From an uncultured Clostridia bacterium (GTDB taxonomy: Bacteria; Bacillota; Clostridia; Lachnospirales; CAG-274), in contig CALWOZ010000021.1 in assembly GCA_944383305.1 (NCBI GenBank), positions 1 through 46,348 on the forward strand: a DNA stretch of 46,348 nt, written 5' to 3'. The position numbers and the translations under genes were made by a program. Positions 32,761-42,416 of this stretch are shown in pieces. Under the pieces are notes generated by a model. That model saw only the letters and a list, made by a program, of their open reading frames with translations. It was not told the origin of the DNA and ran no database searches. Positions within the stretch are counted from its first letter, which is position 1, and each line of letters begins with the position of its first letter.

Positions 32761-35700
32761 TTAATATCCTGTTTTAGGCAATTTGCCATTAAATGTTGGG
32801 GTTGTACTTATAACAGTAGTTGTAAATTTATCTTCGTGTTTTACTGTTTGCATATCATATCTACCACCAACTGTAAGTATGTTAGTAAATTGTTCATTTT
32901 TCTTAACATTACTATTTACTTTAGCATAAAGGAAAGGCTTTTCTACTTCTCTAAATCCAACACCAACTCTTTCAAACTCATATTTTAAGTCGGTAATATA
33001 TTCCCCTTGTTGTAAGCCTTTAGTTAAGTCTATTTCATAAACTCTATCAGTAAATAGATTATCTTTAAGTACTTTAAATTCCTTATTTTTATTAGTTTTG
33101 TATACAATTCTATACTTCATATTTTGGTTAAAAGCACCTGTAAATAATCTTTGTACTGTTATAGCACTTGGCAAACTTTCGTGAATATAAAAATCCTCTA
33201 ATGAAACTGTAGATAAGTTTTGTATATTGTTAAAATCATATCTTATTGTATCTCCTGCTTTAGTTTGTTTAACAGTTGATTTTTCGCCACCTGTTTTTAA
33301 ATCTACTGACTTATTTTCTACTTCTAATTTAATAACTTCTTTATTTTCTTTTATACTTACTTCAAATTCTTGTTCATTAAGTACATAATAAGCAGGTGCT
33401 TTAGTTTCTTTAACTATATATTCTCCATAAGGTAATTCGCCTGTTCTAGCTATACCGTTGTAGTTTGTTGTAACTCTTGTTACTTCTTTGCCTGTTGCTT
33501 TTTCATATATTGTAAATTCTGCACCTTTTAAATTATCTCCATCTAATTGTCCTGTTATTTGGTTATTTTTTGAGCCTATTTTATGAATTTCTATTTGTCC
33601 AAAAATTGGAGTGTTTACAAAGTCTACTTTTGTAGTTTTGCCCCATTTAAGCTCAACCATTTTTTCTCCATCATTTTTAATGTATCCGTCTTTAGCTTTA
33701 GTTTCTTTAATATAGTAAGTTCCTTGTGCAAGTTTACTTTCAAGATAAATTCTTCCGTCTTTATCTGTTGTAAATTTCCCCATACTTTGTTTTTTAGCAT
33801 TTAAAAGTTCAAATTCAACACCAGATATAGGCTTTTTAGTGCGTTCATCTATTTTTAATAAATCAAGTGTAGCAAGTGGATAGTTCTCCCATTCAACCAT
33901 TGTTTCAGTACCTACTTCAATTTTAACTTTTCTAATACCCTTATCAAGTGCATAGCCTGTTGGTACTGCCATTTCTTCAATTAAATATGTTGTTGGCTCA
34001 AGTTTATTTACAAGGTTAATTTCTCCCCATTTATCAGTTACAAACTCTCCTACAACTTCCCCATTTTCTTTAGTTATTTTAAACTTAACATTTGGAATAG
34101 GTTTTCTTGTTACATAGTCTATTTTCTTAAGTCTTATACTACCTAACTTGTCATTTTCAAATACAACTTGTGTATAATCGTTAGTTTTAACTTCAATATT
34201 TTGTATATTATTGTTTAGTGAATATCCGTTCGGTGCTTGTATTTCCTTAACAGTATACCAACATTGCTCAAGTCCATTAATAGTAATCATACCGTTACTA
34301 TCTGTAATGTAGTTAGCTCCTACAAGCTCGCCGTTTACTTTGCGTACTTCAAATTTTGCTCCTTGTAATGGTTTAGCAGTTTTGCTATCTCTTTTTAAGA
34401 TTTGGATACCTGCTTTTTTAGAATTAAATATTTCTACTTTTTGTGGTTCTCCTTGTTTTAAGTGAACAAGTTTAACTGTATTATCAAGTACATAGCCATT
34501 AGGGGCTTGTATTTCTTGCACTTTATAAGTACCTGCTTTTAAGCCTGTTACAACAATAGTACCTGTTTCATCTGTCCTGTATTCGCCGATAAATTTATCA
34601 TCAACAGTTGTAACTTTGATTAATGCATTAGCCAATGGTTGCTTTGTTGTTGCGTCAAGTTTAACTATCGTTAAACTATCATATTTTTTATTAAAAAATT
34701 CAAGAGTATAAACTTTTCCATTATCTACTTCTACAACTTGTGGCTTGCTATTTAAAAGATACCCATTAGGAGCTTTTATCTCTTCTACAATATAAGTACC
34801 TTTTTTAAGATTAGGAACAAGTATTGTACCATTTTCATTTGTTGTGAAAAGTCCGTTTCCATTACCAACATTTTGCCCTTTACTATCTGTTACTTTAAAT
34901 GTAGCATTAGCTAAAGGCTCTCTTGTTTCACTGTCATATTTTTTAATTAATATGCTAGTTTTTGGAGTATTAAAAAATTCAAGTGTGTGTAACTTGCCAT
35001 ATTCAATATGTACTGTTTGTGGTGTATTATCTAAAACATAACCGTCTGGTGCTTGTATTTCTTGTACAACATAAGCTCCAGGTGTTAAGTTTGGAATATG
35101 AATAAAGCCTTTTTCATCTGTTCTAAATAGTCCGTTGCTTGTTCCTACAACTTGCCCTTTGCTATCTGTAACTTTAAATACGGCGTCTGCTAAAGGCTCT
35201 TTTGTAATGCTATCCATTTTCTTAATACCAAGCCCTGCATTTTTTCTATTTTCAAAAGTTACTGTAACAGAAGAAGTATCGTCTTTATTAAGCCATACTG
35301 TTTGAGCTTGTTCTACCATAACATAGCCTGTTGGTGCTTTTGTTTCTTCTATAATATAGCCACCAGCTTTAAGTCCTGTAACAACTGCAACACCATTATG
35401 ATTAGTAATTACATTTGCAATAGTCGTTCCGTGTGTACCACTTGAATTACCGTCAGAAATAATACTTATACTAAAATGAGCCCCTGCAAGTGATTCGCCT
35501 GTATCTGCGTCAACCTTTTTAATAACAATAGCGTTTTTTGCAGTATTTTCAACTGTAATTTCTTTACTTTCACCAGCCTTTAAGAAAAATTCATAAGTAC
35601 CTGTACCTTGAATTTCATAGCCTTGTGGAGCTTCTGTTTCTTGAAGCTTATACCAACCTTCTTTTAAAGTGCCTGTTGGTATTTCAATTTTACCACGCTC

Positions 35701-38700
35701 ATCAGTTACATAATCTCCAACCTTTTCAACTGCTCCATTTTGAGTAGTAGCATAGAAAAGGCTAAATTTAGCACCTTGTAAAGGCTCTTTTCCAACACTA
35801 CCTATTTTATTAATAGTTAAGTTTGGCTTTTTATGATTTTCAAATATTACTTCAACAGTTTTATCTCCTGTTTGGTTAGGCTCAAGGAAAACAAACTTTG
35901 TATTATCTTCTGATAATAAATAACCATTTGGTGCTTGTACTTCCTTGATACAATACCAACCATACTCTGTAACATCAAGCACGATTTCCCCTTGTTCATT
36001 TGTAAAATATTCGCCAACTTTTTCAATTAAGCCTTGAGTTGTATTGTTTTCTGCTCTGTATATTTCAAATTTAGCACCTTGTAATGGAGCTTTAGTTTCT
36101 ATATCTCTTTTAATTACTTTTAAGCTAGGCTTTTTGTCATTTTCAAAAGTAACAGAAACTGCTTTTGCACCTGTTTGATTAGGCTCTAAATATACAAATT
36201 TAATATTATTTTTAGCTAATAAATAACCTTGTGGTGCAATAACTTCTTTTACTGCATACCAACCATAATCAAGGTTATCAAGTGTGATTTTACCTTGTTC
36301 ATTTGTATAGTATTCTCCAACTTTTTCAATTAAGCCTTGAATAGTATTATTTTCTGCTCTCCATAATTCAAATTTTGCACCACTTAAAGGCTCTTTTGTT
36401 TGGCTATCTACCTTATTAACTGTAATGCCAGGCTTTTTACTATTTTTTATAGTTATTTCATTAACTCTGTTATTTTCAATAACTATTGTTCTTTCTGTTT
36501 TATCTAATATATAACCATTTGGGGCTTGTATTTCAGTTAAAATATAAGTACCACTAACAAGATTATCAATAGTAGCTATACCGTTTACTGTTTCATCTGT
36601 AAAATATTCAGCACCACTTGTTGTATGTTTAAGCTTAAATCTAGCACCATCTAATTTTTCGCCTGTTTCACTGTCTATTTTAGTTATTTGTAGGCTTGTT
36701 TTAGGTTGATTTTCATAAGTGATAGTTGTTTCTTCGCCCCATTTTAAAACTGCAACTTTAGTTTCATTAGATAATATATATCCATTAGGTGCTTGTACTT
36801 CTGTTATTTCATAACTACCTTGTTTTAAGTTGTTAATAGTTATCGTTCCGTCTGCACCTGTTGTAAACTCTTGTTCATAGTTAAATAACGGGTTAGATAT
36901 TTTTAAAACTGCACCTTCAAGTGGTTGTCCTGTAATTGCGTCTACTTTTTTAATTTTTAAACTACCATAAGGGTTATTCATAAATCTAACCTGTGGATAT
37001 AGTGTAGCATTAGTTTCATTTTCAACTTGTACTGTTTGAGAATTTTGCCCTAAAGCTAAATCAAAGTTAGGAGGTGGAGTAATTTCTGTTATTTCATAAG
37101 TACCTACATTAATGTTTGATATTTCAATAACACCGTCTTTACAAACTGCTTTTCCACCATTAGGAAGTGGTATTTCTGCACTATTGCTCGCTTGTATTTG
37201 TACGTTAAAGTCGTATACATCTTGTGATATACCCCTTATTTTAAATATAGCACCAGGCACAAGCTCATTTGTTTTTGCGTTGTATTTCAGTATTTTTAGT
37301 CCACCTTTTTCTTGTACTGTTGAAGTTGTTGTTTCTGTTGTAGTTTCTATATGTGGCTCTTTAGTCCATTTAATTATATTTCTAGCAGTAGCATTACCTG
37401 AAGTTATTGCAACATAATCTTGTAAGCTAGGGTCTATATTTTTTGTTTTGTAAGCTACTTGAATATTACCACCAAAAAATTTAACAGTATAAGGTACTTC
37501 ATAACTTCCTTTTTCTCCAACTATTACATCTTCTGCAACTTTTTTATCTAAAACAATAGTTATGGTATCTGTTTTTCTTTGTGGCTTTTCTATTAATATT
37601 CCTTCATAATTTTGTCCGTCTATTTGATGAGTACCCCAGTTAAGCCTTGTTCCTTTTTCATCTACACCGTCATAAAATTGTATTTTTGTATCTCCTGTTG
37701 CCCACTCTTTAATTTTAGGATTATCAAACTGTAAAAGTGCGTGGCTATATGGTATATCACTTGTTAAAGTTATTGTTAATTTATATTTATTATCTATATC
37801 TACATACATATTTCCGTCATTTTTATTATTATCCTTAAAATTTACTGTTGCTATACCTTTTGTTTCATCATAAGGGTTAGCCATACCTTTTGCATAAATT
37901 TCTTTTGATACATTTATTATTTTTTGTGCGTTAGCATCTCCTGTTCTTGTTGGATACCAACGTGTACTGTTCCAATGGTCGCCATTAAATTTAACATTTT
38001 GTTTGTTCTTATATTCTCCTGTTTTTTGGAATATTAAATGTTCCATTGCAATAAGTGTTGCATAATATTTATCTTCTTCTTTTAATTCATTATACCCTGC
38101 AATGTTGTATTTGTTATAAGGATATCCTGCAAGTGCAATGCCTAAAAGTTGTCTATCTGTTGCCGTTAATTGATTAACTACTTTAACTATTGTTCTGCCG
38201 TTTTCTTTAGCCCCTTTGTAAAAAGGCGATATACAGTAACTAACGGCATTAGGGTCGTTATTTTCTCTTGTTATATAGTCAATTAATGCGTGTGGTTTAG
38301 CTCCTTGTTCATCTCCTTTAAAGCTAACTGTTGCATCTGCTCCTTTATCTCCACCAACAAGAGTTAATGTTTTTTCTCCATTTCTTAATGTAATAGGCTG
38401 AAAAACAGGTTCTATTGCAACTTTAACTGTTTTACCATTTTCTTGACTAAAAGTTTCAGTTAAAATTTCTTTTTTGTTTTCTTTATTTTCTGTGGGTTTT
38501 AAAGTATTTTCTGTATTTGTGGTAATAGTAGGTTTATTATTTTCAATTAAATTTTCATTACTATTTATAATAACAGTATTATCAATTAAAGAAGAATTAT
38601 CATTATCTAAAATAACTTCATCTCCATTAATTATAGGTACTTCAAAGTTAAATGCAAATACATTTAAAACATTTGAAAAAAGCATTAATAAACTTAATAC

Positions 38701-38733
38701 TAATGCGATAATTTTGTTTCTATTTTTCATCAT
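32761..38733 (-). CDS. Giant Cna-B repeat surface adhesin with terminal LPKTG
   Basis: This 1990-residue secreted protein starts with a signal peptide (IIALVLSLLMLFSNVLNVFA). A thioester-type head follows (about 120-440; SYCISPFYKG holds the cysteine). Then come about 14 Cna-B/SpaA prealbumin-like modules of roughly 90 residues, each with a Lys near its start (as in IKKVDAITGQPLEGA) and an Glu in the E-x-x-APxGY segment that can form an isopeptide bond. A roughly 170-residue C-terminal domain ends in GKLPKTGY and then the stop. It probably extends far from the cell for mating contact or host binding. There is no hydrophobic anchor after LPKTG. The sortase at 39911 may process it. Confidence 0.88.
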   Translation of the reverse strand: MMKNRNKIIALVLSLLMLFSNVLNVFAFNFEVPIINGDEVILDNDNSSLIDNTVIINSNENLIENNKPTITTNTENTLKPTENKENKKEILTETFSQENGKTVKVAIEPVFQPITLRNGEKTLTLVGGDKGADATVSFKGDEQGAKPHALIDYITRENNDPNAVSYCISPFYKGAKENGRTIVKVVNQLTATDRQLLGIALAGYPYNKYNIAGYNELKEEDKYYATLIAMEHLIFQKTGEYKNKQNVKFNGDHWNSTRWYPTRTGDANAQKIINVSKEIYAKGMANPYDETKGIATVNFKDNNKNDGNMYVDIDNKYKLTITLTSDIPYSHALLQFDNPKIKEWATGDTKIQFYDGVDEKGTRLNWGTHQIDGQNYEGILIEKPQRKTDTITIVLDKKVAEDVIVGEKGSYEVPYTVKFFGGNIQVAYKTKNIDPSLQDYVAITSGNATARNIIKWTKEPHIETTTETTTSTVQEKGGLKILKYNAKTNELVPGAIFKIRGISQDVYDFNVQIQASNSAEIPLPNGGKAVCKDGVIEISNINVGTYEITEITPPPNFDLALGQNSQTVQVENETNATLYPQVRFMNNPYGSLKIKKVDAITGQPLEGAVLKISNPLFNYEQEFTTGADGTITINNLKQGSYEITEVQAPNGYILSNETKVAVLKWGEETTITYENQPKTSLQITKIDSETGEKLDGARFKLKHTTSGAEYFTDETVNGIATIDNLVSGTYILTEIQAPNGYILDKTERTIVIENNRVNEITIKNSKKPGITVNKVDSQTKEPLSGAKFELWRAENNTIQGLIEKVGEYYTNEQGKITLDNLDYGWYAVKEVIAPQGYLLAKNNIKFVYLEPNQTGAKAVSVTFENDKKPSLKVIKRDIETKAPLQGAKFEIYRAENNTTQGLIEKVGEYFTNEQGEIVLDVTEYGWYCIKEVQAPNGYLLSEDNTKFVFLEPNQTGDKTVEVIFENHKKPNLTINKIGSVGKEPLQGAKFSLFYATTQNGAVEKVGDYVTDERGKIEIPTGTLKEGWYKLQETEAPQGYEIQGTGTYEFFLKAGESKEITVENTAKNAIVIKKVDADTGESLAGAHFSISIISDGNSSGTHGTTIANVITNHNGVAVVTGLKAGGYIIEETKAPTGYVMVEQAQTVWLNKDDTSSVTVTFENRKNAGLGIKKMDSITKEPLADAVFKVTDSKGQVVGTSNGLFRTDEKGFIHIPNLTPGAYVVQEIQAPDGYVLDNTPQTVHIEYGKLHTLEFFNTPKTSILIKKYDSETREPLANATFKVTDSKGQNVGNGNGLFTTNENGTILVPNLKKGTYIVEEIKAPNGYLLNSKPQVVEVDNGKVYTLEFFNKKYDSLTIVKLDATTKQPLANALIKVTTVDDKFIGEYRTDETGTIVVTGLKAGTYKVQEIQAPNGYVLDNTVKLVHLKQGEPQKVEIFNSKKAGIQILKRDSKTAKPLQGAKFEVRKVNGELVGANYITDSNGMITINGLEQCWYTVKEIQAPNGYSLNNNIQNIEVKTNDYTQVVFENDKLGSIRLKKIDYVTRKPIPNVKFKITKENGEVVGEFVTDKWGEINLVNKLEPTTYLIEEMAVPTGYALDKGIRKVKIEVGTETMVEWENYPLATLDLLKIDERTKKPISGVEFELLNAKKQSMGKFTTDKDGRIYLESKLAQGTYYIKETKAKDGYIKNDGEKMVELKWGKTTKVDFVNTPIFGQIEIHKIGSKNNQITGQLDGDNLKGAEFTIYEKATGKEVTRVTTNYNGIARTGELPYGEYIVKETKAPAYYVLNEQEFEVSIKENKEVIKLEVENKSVDLKTGGEKSTVKQTKAGDTIRYDFNNIQNLSTVSLEDFYIHESLPSAITVQRLFTGAFNQNMKYRIVYKTNKNKEFKVLKDNLFTDRVYEIDLTKGLQQGEYITDLKYEFERVGVGFREVEKPFLYAKVNSNVKKNEQFTNILTVGGRYDMQTVKHEDKFTTTVISTTPTFNGKLPKTGY

Positions 38734-38763
38734 AAAAATTCTCCTTTTTGTATTTTTTTGTAC

Positions 38764-38794
38764 AAAAAAAGCACTTCATAGTATGAAATGCTTT
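38764..38794 (-). terminator. Terminator/attenuator between CAP and adhesin genes
   Basis: An 11-bp stem (one G-U pair) followed by TTTTTTT on the minus strand. It lies directly upstream of the adhesin's SD and no separate promoter is evident after it, so the adhesin may depend on read-through. Confidence 0.75.
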
Positions 38795-38803
38795 AATAAA
38801 AAT

Positions 38804-39805
38804 TTATTCATTTGCCCATTTATCATCGTGTGCAAATTGTTGTACGGCATAAAATGTACCATCAATATCTTGTGAAATAGCAACTCCAATATATTTTGCT
38901 TTAGAACTTAATATATTATCTCTATGTCCTTTTGAATTTAACCAAGTATACATATTCCCTTCTGCACCACCACCATTAATATTTATATTTTCTGCAACAT
39001 TCAAATCTCTAGCCATATTGTAACCATTTGGTGCAGTATGTGAATAATAATCATTTTTAACCATATCTTCTGCTTTTTCTTTAGTAGTATTCATTAATTT
39101 TTCGCTTATTTGTAGTGGTTCTAAACCGTGTTTAGCTCTTTCTTGATTTACTAATTCAACCATTAATAACTCTTCCTGTTTAAGTCTTTCTTCAGTAGTT
39201 AAGTTAGGAGCTTTTTGTTGTTCTTCAATTTCTTTATTTGGGTTATTTTCTATTGTTGGTTGAACAGGAGTAGGTAGTACTTGTTCTGTACTTTTTTCTA
39301 CTTTTTCAACAACATTTCCATTAGATAAAATAGCCGTTTTTGTACTAGCTTCCCAATCTATTTTTACACCAAAAGCTAACTCTAAAGAACGAAGTGGTAT
39401 AAATGTACTACCATTTTTTATTTCTGTATAGACAGGGTATGTATTTTCTATTAACATAGAAAATTCTTCTCCATTAAGAATTAGTTTATTAGTACCTGCA
39501 ATAAATTTAGCAGTTGTACCATTGTAAGTTATTGTTATTTCTTTTGTGTTAGGGTTGTACTCTATGTTGCTTTCATCTATACCTAAACCAGTAGAAACAA
39601 ACCTTAAAGGTATCATCATACTATCACTTGGTTGTTGTATATAGGGTGCAAAAGTTAATGTTGTATCATACCCATTAACATTAGCAACTGTACTCCCTAT
39701 ACTAACTTTTACAACTTGACTTTGATTTGCAAAAACACTGACACAACTTAATATTATACTACCAATAACAACTCCACTTAACAAACTTTTTAAAACTATT
39801 TTCAT
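38804..39805 (-). CDS. Secreted CAP-domain protein with copper-amine-oxidase-like N-domain
   Basis: This 333-residue protein has a signal peptide (about 1-26) and a copper amine oxidase N-terminal-like wall domain (about 30-160; MMIPLRFVSTGLGI, STFIPLRSLELAFGVKIDWE). A Pro/Glu-rich linker leads to a CAP/SCP domain (about 215-333; LVNQERAKHGLEPL, DYYSHTAPNGYN, WLNSKGHRDNIL). The first domain does not imply copper oxidation; it is a common surface module in Clostridia. CAP proteins are extracellular with varied, often unknown, roles. It has its own promoter. Confidence 0.87.
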   Translation of the reverse strand: MKIVLKSLLSGVVIGSIILSCVSVFANQSQVVKVSIGSTVANVNGYDTTLTFAPYIQQPSDSMMIPLRFVSTGLGIDESNIEYNPNTKEITITYNGTTAKFIAGTNKLILNGEEFSMLIENTYPVYTEIKNGSTFIPLRSLELAFGVKIDWEASTKTAILSNGNVVEKVEKSTEQVLPTPVQPTIENNPNKEIEEQQKAPNLTTEERLKQEELLMVELVNQERAKHGLEPLQISEKLMNTTKEKAEDMVKNDYYSHTAPNGYNMARDLNVAENININGGGAEGNMYTWLNSKGHRDNILSSKAKYIGVAISQDIDGTFYAVQQFAHDDKWANE

Positions 39806-39836
39806 AAATATTTCTCCTTAAATTTAACTTATAATC

Positions 39837-39865
39837 ATATTACCATAAGTAACCATTTAAGTCAA
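39837..39865 (-). promoter_or_regulatory. Promoter of CAP gene
   Basis: TTGACT (39860-39865), 17 bases, TAATAT (39837-39842) on the minus strand, about 32 bases before the start codon. Confidence 0.7.
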
Positions 39866-39910
39866 TAATGCTTTTCTGAATTTTCTGACATATTGTTTTT
39901 GTTAGTCTTA

Positions 39911-40981
39911 TTAAATTTGTATAGCTTGTACTAAAAGTCTTTTTGTAGGCTTATTTTCAATACAAGTTATCATAGTTATTCTATTATCATTTGTATTTTC
40001 AAGGTATGAAAAATCGGTTTCTTCAATTTCTGTTTTAGTTGTGATTTTGTATGTTCTTGTCCCAAAGTTAGTACGATAAGTTACAACATCGCCAAGTTTT
40101 ACATTTTTTAGCTCTCTAAAATCTATTTTGTAATCACGATTATGAGCCGACAAACCAACATTTCCATTAAATATAGGTGTTTGTGTAAAATGCCCTACTG
40201 CACTTTTCATTACTGTAAGCATTTCTTCGTTGTCCCTTGCATCTTTAACAGGAAAGTCTTTTATATTAATTCCTTGCACTGTTAAATATCCTATTATTCC
40301 TTTAGGCAAAGCCGTTGGTGTAGGTAATGGATTAGTTTTATTAGTTTTTACATTTTCTGTAACCTTGTTCATATCCCAACTATTATACTCAAGTGCTTTT
40401 GAAAGCATTGTAACGGCTTCTGCCCTTGTTATATATTCATTACCATTAATAACATTATCATCATAAAAATCAATAACTTTACTTGCGTATAGATTATTTA
40501 CATCATTTAATACCCAAGTAGGTATTTTTTCTGCGTCTACATAAGGTAAATTTACTTTGTTGTAATCATTATTCCTTACAAGCATTGATGTTATTTTTAT
40601 CATTTCAAACCTTGTTATTTTATTGTTTGGCTTAAATGTTCCATCTTTGTAACCACTTAAAAAACCATTTTCAGTAGCTTTTTTTATAGCATTTGAAAAC
40701 CAACCATTACTGTCTTTAAAGTTTACATCTTCAAACTTTAGATTTATATTAAAGGTTGATAATATCTGAGCTATTTCTGCCCTTGTTATAGTGTTATTTG
40801 GTTTAAATGTTCCGTCTTCATAACCTTTTATATAGCCTTTGTCAACAAACTTCTGTATGTATTCTCTGCTTTTAACATTTGAAATATCACTAAAACTACT
40901 AGCAAAAACATTTGAGTTTATAGCACTTGCAAATATCATCGCAAGTAGAAAAGTCTTTTTTGTATTGTTATTAAATTTCAT
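39911..40981 (-). CDS. SLH-anchored sortase (three SLH domains + sortase)
   Basis: This 356-residue protein has a signal peptide (about 1-27), three S-layer homology domains (about 28-205; GYIKGYEDGTFKPNNTITRA, GFLSGYKDGTFKPNNKITRF, and a weaker third) and a C-terminal sortase fold (about 225-356). The catalytic residues are visible: His in VGLSAHNRDY, Cys in RITMITCIEN and Arg in TKRLLVQAIQI. Sortases are normally held by a membrane helix; here SLH domains would bind the enzyme to the wall or S-layer. It lies two genes from the LPKTG adhesin, its likely substrate. GGGGGA precedes the ATG. Confidence 0.85.
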   Translation of the reverse strand: MKFNNNTKKTFLLAMIFASAINSNVFASSFSDISNVKSREYIQKFVDKGYIKGYEDGTFKPNNTITRAEIAQILSTFNINLKFEDVNFKDSNGWFSNAIKKATENGFLSGYKDGTFKPNNKITRFEMIKITSMLVRNNDYNKVNLPYVDAEKIPTWVLNDVNNLYASKVIDFYDDNVINGNEYITRAEAVTMLSKALEYNSWDMNKVTENVKTNKTNPLPTPTALPKGIIGYLTVQGINIKDFPVKDARDNEEMLTVMKSAVGHFTQTPIFNGNVGLSAHNRDYKIDFRELKNVKLGDVVTYRTNFGTRTYKITTKTEIEETDFSYLENTNDNRITMITCIENKPTKRLLVQAIQI

Positions 40982-40992
40982 ATTTTATCCCC

Positions 40993-42093
40993 CTAAAATG
41001 TTACATCAATAACTTGATTTTGTAATTTCTGTAACTTTGTAATATTGTTTAAAGTTATATTTATTTCTTGATTATTAAGCTTTTGATATATGTTATTATC
41101 AATAACTATTTTGTAAATATTACTTTGAGCTTTCATTGATAAGTGTGTTAAATTTATTGTTTTGTCTTTTTCTGTAATTTTACACTTTCCAATTAATTGA
41201 TAGCTACCATTAATAAGGTTATAAACCCTCACATTTCGCTTTACAAAGAAAAATATAACTCCACCTAAAATACCACCACTTGTAGTAGCTACAACAGGCA
41301 CGGTTAAATCTAAAATTTTATTACCAACATAAGACACGGTTATAAGATTTTTTTCAAAAATTTCTTTTGAAATATTCCCTTTATACTCCATTGTAGCCTT
41401 ATAATCTATCACATTTGTTTTTGTGTTTGGTATCTTTTTAATGTAGTTACCTTTGTAAACTGCATTACAGTTGTAAAGTGTACCAACACCAGTATTTGCT
41501 ACACTTGAAATAGCTTCATTGTTTGTACTTACAAAATTTGCATCTACTAAATTTAATGTTACACCATTTTTAGTAATAGTTTTAGGTATCAATGCGTAGT
41601 CATTATTTTCTAGTCCATAGTATTCTTTTTTCTGGTTTAATGTAATCGTTTGATTTGTATATGTTGTGTTGCTTTCTGTTTTGTTTGGTTCTATTTTTAA
41701 GCTAGACAAATCTTTTTGTAAAATTCCTTTGTAGCCGTCTTTTTCATAAGGCAAGCCGTCTTGAAATAAGTTTATTATTTCTAATTTAGATAACTTTTCT
41801 TTTTCTTCTTTAGTTAGTATTACATCTAAAGTTTCAGTAATATTAACACTATCTGTTTTAGTTACCTTTTCTATGTCTACACTATTTTTTATGTACTTAA
41901 AGCCGTTTTGCTCAAAATCTTCAAACAATAAAGTTTTTAAGTCAATTTCATTTGTTTCTTCATAACTTTCAAATATTTTTATAGCTTTTGTTTTATCTTC
42001 AGTAATAGAAGTTTGAATTTCAACTAAATTATTAGCAAAAACTGTCTTGTTTAAAGCTAAAATGCTAAGTAAACACATAATTAATTTTTTCAT
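40993..42093 (-). CDS. Exported membrane protein of ICE, unknown function
   Basis: This 366-residue protein has a signal peptide (MKKLIMCLLSILALNKTVFA), an extracellular region of about 240 residues and one membrane helix near 265-285 (VVATTSGGILGGVIFFFVKR). A basic cytoplasmic tail of about 80 residues follows. I recognise no domain. It sits between the SLH-sortase and a small membrane protein with perfect SDs (AGGAGGTGAT), so it is probably part of the surface or mating apparatus. Confidence 0.7.
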   Translation of the reverse strand: MKKLIMCLLSILALNKTVFANNLVEIQTSITEDKTKAIKIFESYEETNEIDLKTLLFEDFEQNGFKYIKNSVDIEKVTKTDSVNITETLDVILTKEEKEKLSKLEIINLFQDGLPYEKDGYKGILQKDLSSLKIEPNKTESNTTYTNQTITLNQKKEYYGLENNDYALIPKTITKNGVTLNLVDANFVSTNNEAISSVANTGVGTLYNCNAVYKGNYIKKIPNTKTNVIDYKATMEYKGNISKEIFEKNLITVSYVGNKILDLTVPVVATTSGGILGGVIFFFVKRNVRVYNLINGSYQLIGKCKITEKDKTINLTHLSMKAQSNIYKIVIDNNIYQKLNNQEINITLNNITKLQKLQNQVIDVTF

Positions 42094-42109
42094 CTTGTAT
42101 CACCTCCTT

Positions 42110-42403
42110 TCAAAAAACAGCTTTAGCAAAGCTTATAAAACTATTTCTTAAATTTTCATTTAACAAAACAGTTAAGCCTATACTTGAAAAAACTGTTATA
42201 CCTATGTAAAACAAACCTTTTATTACAAACAAAAAAGCACTTACTAAAAATCTTATAAAATTTCTAAAAGTGCTTTTGTTTTGTATTATTATTTGCTGGT
42301 TGCTAAGATTTTGCTCTAGCAATTTTTGCTTTAAAATTTCCTGTTCTTTTTGCCTTTCTTGTTCCTTTTGTTCTTCTTTAAACTTATTGTAAAATGTACT
42401 CAC
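42110..42403 (-). CDS. Small coiled-coil membrane protein
   Basis: This protein of about 97 residues starts at GTG 42403, where GGAGG lies five bases upstream; the longer TTG start would overlap that SD. A Glu/Gln/Lys coiled coil (about 7-35, EEQKEQERQKEQEILKQK) is followed by a hydrophobic stretch (about 48-78) forming one or two membrane helices. No family is recognised. It is co-transcribed with the TadZ-like ATPase, so a scaffold role at the transfer channel is possible. Confidence 0.65.
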   Translation of the reverse strand: MSTFYNKFKEEQKEQERQKEQEILKQKLLEQNLSNQQIIIQNKSTFRNFIRFLVSAFLFVIKGLFYIGITVFSSIGLTVLLNENLRNSFISFAKAVF

Positions 42404-42416
42404 TTTAACCTCCAAT

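Noticed and set aside
32761-38733. Plus-strand frames opposite the adhesin and recombinases
   Set aside because: They arise from biased codon use on the other strand, lack SDs and match nothing.
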